Of a stretch of 15,394 bases of DNA, positions 6,762-12,800 are shown one piece after another. How positions within the stretch are numbered: position 1 is the stretch's first letter; every line of letters begins with the position of its first letter. The stretch spans positions 1 to 15,394 of the forward strand of contig CAZXWI010000033.1 in NCBI GenBank assembly GCA_964644555.1, given 5' to 3'. Source of the stretch: RUG14186 sp964644555. GTDB lineage: Bacteria; Bacillota; Clostridia; Eubacteriales; Anaerofustaceae. The notes beneath the pieces were generated by a model. It did no database searches, was not told the DNA's origin, and saw only the letters and a program-made list of their open reading frames with translations. The position numbers and the translations under genes are program-made.

Positions 6762-7755
6762 TTAATACTTCCTCCTTGTAGACCACGCCTTTTTCATCGA
6801 GGTAAATTTTTATGCGCTGTGAAACAGCTTCGTCATCCGGCAGTTGTATAAGCATCTGTCCGTAAGTTTTGCCGTCAAGCACTCTTGTATCGGCTTGAAG
6901 AATATTGACGAGTGCATGGCAGGTCATTGTCATATCCGAAATTATCGGTTCGAAACTTGCATCTCCGTCAAATACAAGCCTTAAGCAATTTTCGCCGGGG
7001 TTAAAGTCAGTTCTTTCCGCCTGCGGCATAACAAGCTTCTTGGCGATATCGCTTTGAGGATGCATGAATACATCTTTAACATCACCCTCTTCGGCTATTA
7101 AGCCCTTGTCGATTACGGCTACTTTGTCGCATATTTGCTCGATTACTTTCATTTCGTGAGTGATAACTACGACGGTAACACCCATTTCTTTGTTAATCTT
7201 CTTTATAAGAGAAAGTATCGACTGGGTTGTGGTCGGGTCGAGTGCACTGGTGGCTTCGTCGCACAAAAGCACTTTGGGGTTGGTGGCAAGCGCTCTGGCG
7301 ATGGCAACCCTTTGCTTTTGCCCACCGGAAAGCTGGGAAGGATATGCTTTGGCTTTATCTTTAAGCCCTACCGTATCTAAAAGTTCCAATGCTCTTTGTT
7401 TAATTTGGTTTTTAGAACCCATTTTGGCAACTTCCATGGGGAAACATACATTGTCCAACACATTTCTTTGCATTAAAAGGTTGAATCCTTGGAAGATCAT
7501 GCTCATTTGTCTTCTTGTTTCTCTGAGTTCATTGGCAGAAAGCTTTGCCAAATCCGCTCCATCGAACAACACCTGACCAGAAGTGGGTTTTTCCAAGAAA
7601 TTGATACATCGTATCAAGGTGGATTTGCCAGCGCCCGAAAGTCCGATTATGCCGAAAATCAAGCCGTCATCGATATTCAAGCTGATGTCGCGGAGTGCTT
7701 CTACGGAAGAATTGTCGCCGTTAAATGTTTTGCATAAATTTTTTAGCTGAATCAT
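6739..7755 (-). CDS. metN: Methionine ABC importer ATP-binding protein MetN with C-terminal NIL domain
   Basis: This cytoplasmic ATPase powers methionine uptake through MetI. The 338 residues contain Walker A GLSGAGKST (38-46), the Q-loop Gln89, the ABC signature LSGGQ (142-146), Walker B VLLCDE (162-167) and the switch His200. Residues about 258-330 form a NIL domain (LRLVFDGDASFEPIISDM onward), which in MetN binds intracellular methionine and inhibits transport when the pool is full. The importer is thus likely controlled both at this allosteric site and by the attenuator upstream. A GAGGG ribosome site lies about 6 bases before the ATG. It is the first gene of the operon, beginning 24 bases after the attenuator terminator's U-run. 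Confidence 0.96.
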   Translation of the reverse strand: MIQLKNLCKTFNGDNSSVEALRDISLNIDDGLIFGIIGLSGAGKSTLIRCINFLEKPTSGQVLFDGADLAKLSANELRETRRQMSMIFQGFNLLMQRNVLDNVCFPMEVAKMGSKNQIKQRALELLDTVGLKDKAKAYPSQLSGGQKQRVAIARALATNPKVLLCDEATSALDPTTTQSILSLIKKINKEMGVTVVVITHEMKVIEQICDKVAVIDKGLIAEEGDVKDVFMHPQSDIAKKLVMPQAERTDFNPGENCLRLVFDGDASFEPIISDMTMTCHALVNILQADTRVLDGKTYGQMLIQLPDDEAVSQRIKIYLDEKGVVYKEEVLNADTTDC

Positions 7756-7778
7756 CTTGTCCCTCTGTTTGATAAATT

Positions 7779-7814
7779 AAAAAAGTGGCGCGAATATGCT
7801 TTCGCTGCCACTTT
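7779..7814 (-). terminator. Attenuator terminator between the Met leader peptide and metN
   Basis: On the minus strand AAAGTGGC (7814-7807) pairs with GCCACTTT (7789-7782). The stem continues past one bulged A (7806) with GCGAA (7805-7801) paired to TTCGC (7794-7790), closing a 6-base loop. Six Us (7784-7779) overlap and follow the 3' arm. This is a strong intrinsic terminator placed before, not after, the operon's first transporter gene, which is the hallmark of an attenuator. Its 5' arm is shared with the competing antiterminator. Confidence 0.92.
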
Positions 7815-7860
7815 GGATATGATTGGTTAATTAATATGATGTAGCACCGATACGCATATT
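7793..7860 (-). promoter_or_regulatory. Antiterminator hairpin of the methionine attenuator
   Basis: AAUAUGC (7860-7854), whose first A is the last base of the leader stop codon, pairs perfectly with GCAUAUU (7799-7793). UGCUAC (7846-7841) pairs with GUGGCA (7811-7806), including one G-U pair. Between them 7848-7850 pair with 7804-7802 and 7852 pairs with 7800. The 3' side covers most of the terminator 5' arm (7806-7811) and the terminator loop, so the two structures exclude each other. A ribosome resting on the stop codon would cover about 7848-7860 and block the antiterminator; one stalled at earlier Met codons would leave it free. A third element, CGUAUU (7879-7874) in the leader ORF, can pair with AAUAUG (7860-7855) and could act as the protecting 1:2 stem. 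Confidence 0.72.
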
Positions 7861-7943
7861 TAGGCAAACATTAATACGGGCATTTCCATGCCCTTGCACA
7901 TCATCATATTCATTTCCATAGCTTTGTATGATAATGTTGCCAT
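7860..7943 (-). CDS. Methionine-rich leader peptide of the metNIQ operon (27 residues)
   Basis: A short ORF starts 8 bases after an AAGGAG ribosome site (7957-7952), about 30 bases into the predicted transcript. Nine of its 27 residues are Met: positions 1, 9, 11, 13, 14, 15, 19, 21 and 25, with Cys at 16. The run Met13-Met14-Met15 stands near the middle. It has no signal peptide or recognisable fold, and its role is most likely to measure Met-tRNA supply through ribosome stalling, as the His-, Trp- and Thr-rich leaders do for their operons. The stop codon abuts the antiterminator and the terminator follows. Codons 17-22 also form a perfect RNA hairpin (7878-7893). No T-box consensus or SAM-I core is visible in the leader. 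Confidence 0.85.
   Translation of the reverse strand: MATLSYKAMEMNMMMCKGMEMPVLMFA
7878..7893 (-). promoter_or_regulatory. Hairpin with GGAA tetraloop inside the leader ORF (possible pause site)
   Basis: On the minus strand GGGCAU and AUGCCC form a perfect 6-base stem closed by GGAA, a GNRA-type tetraloop. It lies at codons 17-22 of the leader peptide. In classical attenuators a hairpin in this position pauses RNA polymerase so that the first ribosome can catch up. That role here is inferred. Confidence 0.55.
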
Positions 7944-7978
7944 GCGTAGTGCTCCTTCTTTTCAAAATAATATTCATA

Positions 7979-8007
7979 AATATACAACATAAAACATAAT
8001 TTGTCAA
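7979..8007 (-). promoter_or_regulatory. Sigma-A promoter of the metNIQ operon
   Basis: A perfect TTGACA (8007-8002) and TATATT (7984-7979) are separated by exactly 17 bases on the minus strand. Transcription would start near 7972, about 30 bases before the leader peptide ATG and about 217 bases before metN. The -35 box begins 4 bases after the end of the upstream isomerase-like gene, and no terminator separates them, so read-through from that gene would also pass the attenuator. Confidence 0.85.
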
Positions 8008-8011
8008 GGAT

Positions 8012-8851
8012 TTAGTCATCAATTTCTGAATAAATTTTATCGCAGGACTCTTTTGCCGCCATAAGCCACTCTATCATGGGCATATCAGGCACAGGGACTG
8101 TGGAATCGGGCTTATTAAGTGCATCGTAATCAATGGGATAACTTGCTTCAAGCATCAAAGAACCTGTAAATGAGGTGTTATTAAGTGCTATAAGGCATTC
8201 TTTCCAATCCACATTGCAAGAATCGGAATAAGGCAAAAGGTGCTGATCCTTTTGAGAATTGTTGTCATGGATATGCGTAGCAAACAATTTGTCGGAGAAT
8301 TTCTCCAAAAGGAAGAAATCGTTATGATTGACAACATTGTTATGCCCCGAATCGAAGCAGAACCCTACGCATGGGTTGTCGCCGAGATCATCGATGATTT
8401 GAGGCAGCAGTTCATTTTCTCCGAGGTTTTCTATGGCGATACGAATATCCACATCGGCACAAACATCGGTTATGCGGCGCATATTATCATAAAAATGAGT
8501 ATATCGTTTCCCTTTAGGCACATATATTTCGTAGGGGTGAATTACCAAAGTTTTGATAAATGCGTCTTTTGCGCTTTTAACTCCTTCAATGTATAAATCC
8601 CTTAGAGCTTGAGCTTTTAAGTCATTATTCCAAAGAGCATCACAGCCGTAATAAGGAAGATGAGTATGCTCAAGATACAACCCGACTTTATCGGCTTTTT
8701 CGGGCTGGTCCTCCAACTTGCCGTCCATGGATTCCATGCTGCGATCCCAGAATGTGCATATGGTGTCGAAACCTGCTTCTTTTATTTTTTGAAGCCTTTC
8801 TTCAAATGAACTTTCATATCCGAACCATGTATAAGTTCCGCTTTTTTTCAT
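8012..8851 (-). CDS. Sugar phosphate isomerase/epimerase-like TIM-barrel protein (AP endonuclease 2 family)
   Basis: The 279-residue protein matches the xylose-isomerase-like TIM-barrel family (PF01261). Candidate metal and catalytic residues follow the usual order along the barrel: Glu in IAIENLG (near 142), Asp and His in GFCFDSGHNN (near 167-170), the histidines of ATHIHDNN (near 193-195), and Glu in LMLEASYP near 234. A divalent-metal-dependent isomerase or epimerase acting on a sugar or related polyol is likely; the substrate cannot be read from the sequence. GAGGAG precedes the ATG by about 10 bases. It starts 19 bases after the DUF3786 gene and is probably cotranscribed with it. It ends just before the metNIQ promoter, so a functional tie with methionine uptake is not implied. 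Confidence 0.85.
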   Translation of the reverse strand: MKKSGTYTWFGYESSFEERLQKIKEAGFDTICTFWDRSMESMDGKLEDQPEKADKVGLYLEHTHLPYYGCDALWNNDLKAQALRDLYIEGVKSAKDAFIKTLVIHPYEIYVPKGKRYTHFYDNMRRITDVCADVDIRIAIENLGENELLPQIIDDLGDNPCVGFCFDSGHNNVVNHNDFFLLEKFSDKLFATHIHDNNSQKDQHLLPYSDSCNVDWKECLIALNNTSFTGSLMLEASYPIDYDALNKPDSTVPVPDMPMIEWLMAAKESCDKIYSEIDD

Positions 8852-8870
8852 ATTGTGGTTATCTCCTCTG

Positions 8871-9482
8871 TTAAATATTTTTGCACCGTATCAGGTACTT
8901 TAGCCCCTCTATACCAAGGGTAGGTACATTTTCTTCATGAATAAAATCCGTGAAGCTTATATCGTACAAAACGGTTATATTCGAAGGAAATTCATCATCG
9001 CCTTCGTTAAACACATACACCAGAGGGATATTATCAAATGCATTAATTTTTACGGAATAATCTTTATATGGCATTATTTCTCCGCCGGAATTTTGACAGG
9101 CTTTTTTAAACTCATCAATGGTTGTAAACTCTTTTTTCAGCGGATTCAGCATATTAATAAAAGCTTTTTCGAAAACAGCCGCCTTTTTTATGCCTCGATA
9201 GTTGACGAATTCGTTTTTCACATGTGCCTCAGGCGAAGCCGCCAGAAGATACGGAATTATCAATAGTTTATCGGATATCAAAACTTCGCTGTTATCATCA
9301 GAATACACCATCGTTTTGTTAGCCATATCAAGAATAACCGTGCGGTAAAAATATGTCAGTGAAACCATATTTCCATTTAATTTACAGCCTGTGCATTCGA
9401 TATGGGTTTTATCGGCTCGTATAAGTCTATCGAATAATTTATCGGCTGCAAGAACATAGTTATCAGTCATTTCATTATGCAT
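8871..9482 (-). CDS. DUF3786 domain protein of unknown function
   Basis: The 203-residue product has no signal peptide or membrane segment and should be cytoplasmic. Its second half fits the DUF3786 pattern (PF12654): the IPYLLAASPEA helix, the FVNYRGIKKAAVFEKAF segment, GGEIMPYKDYSVKINAFDNI, PLVYVFNEGDDEFPSNITVL, and a final ISFTDFIHEENVPTLGIEGL. Some relatives of this family carry iron-sulfur or corrinoid-related domains; here only a CTGC pair (near 31-34) is present in the N-terminal part, which is too little to call a cluster. AAAGG lies 7 bases before the ATG at 9482, and an ATG at residue 5 is an alternative. It is the first gene of a pair with the TIM-barrel gene. Confidence 0.75.
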   Translation of the reverse strand: MHNEMTDNYVLAADKLFDRLIRADKTHIECTGCKLNGNMVSLTYFYRTVILDMANKTMVYSDDNSEVLISDKLLIIPYLLAASPEAHVKNEFVNYRGIKKAAVFEKAFINMLNPLKKEFTTIDEFKKACQNSGGEIMPYKDYSVKINAFDNIPLVYVFNEGDDEFPSNITVLYDISFTDFIHEENVPTLGIEGLKYLIRCKNI

Positions 9483-9507
9483 ATTATCACCTTTTGCTAC
9501 CGATACA

Positions 9508-9536
9508 ATTATACATTAAATCAAAGTTGCGAACAA
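9508..9536 (-). promoter_or_regulatory. Sigma-A promoter of the DUF3786-isomerase pair
   Basis: On the minus strand TTGTTC (9536-9531) and a perfect TATAAT (9513-9508) are 17 bases apart. Transcription would begin near 9501, about 19 bases before the start codon. Confidence 0.75.
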
Positions 9537-9601
9537 GGGGTTGAGGAGAGAGAATTGGAAAAGAGGAATCCGGATGGAAAACGAAAATGGAGGTGGAGAT
9601 T

Positions 9602-9745
9602 TGCTAACCAAGTTAGGATAAAAAAACGGATAATAAAAATTGGAATTTGCTAAATTGGGTAGAATGTAACCGGGTTAGGCTGAATGATTAGCCACACAAA
9701 GCCAGCCGAACCTAAGTCCCTAGCCGCACTCTAACCAGGTTAGCA
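9602..9745 (+). repeat. Second cluster of the 17-base palindrome family (four degenerate copies)
   Basis: Copies of the TTCTAACC-N-GGTTAGAA type lie at 9602-9618, 9648-9664, 9664-9680 and 9729-9745. The last, with core CTAACCAGGTTAG, is the best; the second is poor. A half-site, GTTAG, follows at 9747-9751. The stretch 9541-9784 holds no gene I can support. It begins with a purine-rich segment (about 9537-9599), carries this cluster, and ends at the terminator of the large surface protein. Its motif is shared with the 4752-5144 cluster, about 4.5 kb away. Confidence 0.65.
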
Positions 9746-9784
9746 AGTTAGTTATCCGACTAGTATACTAAACGCCCCACCGGC

Positions 9785-9817
9785 ACAAAAACAGCAGCCG
9801 TTTCCGACTGCCGTTTT
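9785..9817 (-). terminator. Terminator of the large surface protein gene
   Basis: On the minus strand CGGCAGUCG (9813-9805) pairs with CGGCUGCUG (9800-9792), with two G-U pairs, around a GAAA tetraloop. It is preceded by AAAA and followed by UUUUU (9791-9787), about 20 bases after the stop codon. Confidence 0.85.
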
Positions 9818-9836
9818 GGTGTTAGATTTTAATTAT

Positions 9837-12800
9837 TTAAGCTTTTTTCTTTTTGGTATATACCACTACTGAAATGAGTGCTATTGCAGCTACGGCAAAA
9901 ATTGCGATGTATGTAACAACATTGCCATTATCGCCTGTTTTCGGTGTATTGTAGTTGCCTGCAACTACGTATAAGCCATCTTCGCTGTATTTTACAATTA
10001 CATTATCACCAGATACTTCACAATCGATTTCTTCGAGTGAATTGAGGATTGCTCTTGCCAAGAATGCGTAATCACGATATACGACGATGTCTTTGTATGA
10101 CGAAAGTGCTGATTCTTTGAATGTAAGCTTAGCATTTGCAAGGTATGCATCTAAGTCAACATTATTATCATTGTTCGCAGTAAATACTTCTACATATACA
10201 TCATAGAGTGATATCAATGTTTTAGTATCAATACCGTTTTTGATTCTGTCGTAGTCATCACCCTCCGCTAAAGGAAGTGCCACAACTCTTACATTCCACT
10301 CAACTCCGCTTATGGAAACATTTCCGCTGTTATGGTTGAGTGCAGCAGCCTGTGTCTTAGCTGATTCAATGCGTTTTACGTTGTCATCGCCAAGCGCCTC
10401 TTTTTCGTCTGAGGTTAAGTCTTTGTATAATGTATCTGCATCTAAGAGTTTCCACAAATCATCATCTTCTACGATATCTCTCGGGAGAGCCTCTATGAGT
10501 GTTTTTGCTGCATTGACTTTATTTAATTTTACTGCTATAGCATTTACATTGCCTTCAAGCTTTGTTTTTTCGCTGTCGGAAATGAGCTTCTTCTGATCGT
10601 CTGTAAGGTTGTTGTAAGCATTTTGAGCTTCTTTGATTGCGTTCTCGTCTGTAACCTTTACATTTGAGGTTTCTGGAAGCTTTTTAATAAGCTCTTTAAC
10701 TGCATTTGCTTTTTCTTCGTCGGTTATTTGTTTTTCGTAACCTTGAAGTTTAGCAAGGTTTTCAACATAACCTTTCTGATCAGATGTAAGTTTATCGTAT
10801 GCGCTTCTTGCCTGAGCTACTTTAACTGCTCTGTCGGAAGAATTCATGTCGATGGCATTTATCATATCATCAACTGCTTTGGCTTTTTCCAAATCCGAAA
10901 TACGCTGTTCCAATGATGCGAGTTTTGTTACATTTGATGCTGTAACAAGAGCTTTTGCATCATCGTCAAGACCTGTGTAGATTGTTCTTGCCGCTACTAC
11001 TTTATCTTTATCCGAAATCTTAACATTTGCTACTTCGGGAAGTGCATTTACAGCGTCATCGAATGCTTTTGCTGCTTCTAAAGCTGCGATTCTCTTGTTA
11101 GCTGCTTCAACTTTTGCTACATTTCCATCTGCAGCCAAACCTTTTTCTTCTTCGGTTAAAGTCTGGAGCTTATCATTTGCAGCTTTAACATTTGCTTTAT
11201 CTGCTAATGTTACACTTGCAGGTAATTTGTCTGCTAATGTATCAAATTCTGCTGCATTTGCAAGTTTTGCCTGAGCATCTGTAAGCTTTTTATAATTTTC
11301 ATCTGCTTTTACTTTGTTAATTGCTATCGGGCTTAAGTAAAGGAGTGAATTTTCTGCATCTGTTACTTTGCTCTTATTTGCTTTTGTAAGTGTACTCGGT
11401 ATAGCTTTGATTGCGCTGATTGCCGAATCTACATATGCAAGTGAGTAGTCATCTTCGAAGTAGAAAAAAATCTTATCATTTGCTTTAAGTTTTGTTTTAT
11501 CAAGGCTTGTGAGAACGCTTTCGCCGTTTACCGTGAACTGCCATCCGCTGTATGATTTACCGTCTGACATTTTATTGGATTCGGAACTGAGCGTTACTCC
11601 GTTATATGTAATAGAACTTACATATTTACCGTATGAGGTATCTTCTGCTACAAAAGTAAAGCCGTATGCTTTAGCTGCTTTTGTGAGAACATCAAATGCT
11701 GTTTCTTCGTCTTCAACCAAGATTACCGCATTTTCTACCCATTTTGTCAAGTTGCCGTCTGCAAGGGTATGAACATTGTCTTTATCAACTGTATGAGCGG
11801 TATCGCCATAGATGCCGAGCTGTACATTTGCTAACGCAGCATCGGTGCATTCACCGTTATCATTAACTTTGATACCGTAGAACAGTTCGTATCCTTCGTA
11901 TGTGATTGAGCAAAGCTGGTAACCTGCTTTAGTAAAGTCAGGACCGTTGATTGCAGCTTCTACGGGAAGGAATGTTGAAGTTGTTTCATCGGTGTAGTAC
12001 GCTGTTACATTATAGGTTGTGCTGTTATAGGTATCAAAGCCTTTGCTTGAGTTGAATGTCTTGGGAGACATTGAATTAAGGCCTGTTGACTTAAGACGAT
12101 AAATTCTCTTTTCATTTGTGTGAACAGGTGTCTTTTCGCCCTGCTTCCAAACATTGTTGCCAACTCCGGCACTGTTAAGCTTAGCAACTAAGCTGCCGTT
12201 TGTGAGTTCTGCTGCCTTTATGGCTATAGGTTGGTTATATCTTGCTGTTTCGTCAACTTTATATTGATCGTGTGATTCTTCAATCGAACCTACTCCGCCG
12301 ATGCCTTTTGAAGCAATGGTTTCGAGGTAGTAGTTATTATCGATGATGTTGTATTTATCTACACCATTGATATAACCGATGATGCCGCCTATTGTGGCGC
12401 CGCTCTTTGTGGCTGAAACTTTACCTGTAACCAGGTTAGCACGGATATAACCGATACCATTGTTCCACAATTGTTTTACTGTTGCGTTACCGCCTGTGAT
12501 ACCGCCTACTTTGTCAAGACCTTCTACAGAGCCTGTAACGAGGCAGTTCTGAACTGTAATACCCGGTGTATTAGGTGCTGAAGTTGCAGTGTATCCGCTA
12601 CCTACGATACCACCTACATATTCGCCCTTTGCAACAACTTTACCTTCAAATACGCAGTTTTCGATTATGAAATCGCCCATTGATTGGCCTTTCATACCTA
12701 CAATACCGCCTACATAGTTGCGTCCGTATACTGTTGCGTAGCTTACGCAGTTACGAATAGTTCCGTTGAATGCACCTGCGAATGAACCTACCATATCGTT

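Noticed and set aside
7756..7978. SAM riboswitch or Met T-box before metN.
   Set aside because: No T-box consensus and no recognisable SAM-I core is visible in the leader. The methionine-rich ORF with alternative hairpins explains the region better.
7831..8022. A 63-codon minus-strand frame overlapping the met leader.
   Set aside because: It would start inside the end of the isomerase-like gene, runs through the promoter and has no ribosome site. The 27-codon frame in a different phase has a proper ribosome site and the Met bias.
9555..9653. A plus-strand 32-codon frame from TTG with an AGGAG upstream, encoding a very basic Trp/Arg-rich peptide resembling a cationic antimicrobial peptide.
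   Set aside because: The segment is simply purine-rich, which produces both the Shine-Dalgarno match and the Lys/Arg codons. The frame runs through the palindrome cluster, and no convincing plus-strand promoter precedes it.
12425..12441. A GTAACCAGGTTAGC match to the palindrome motif inside the surface-protein gene.
   Set aside because: It encodes ordinary protein sequence in the beta-helix region and is isolated, so it is best taken as chance.
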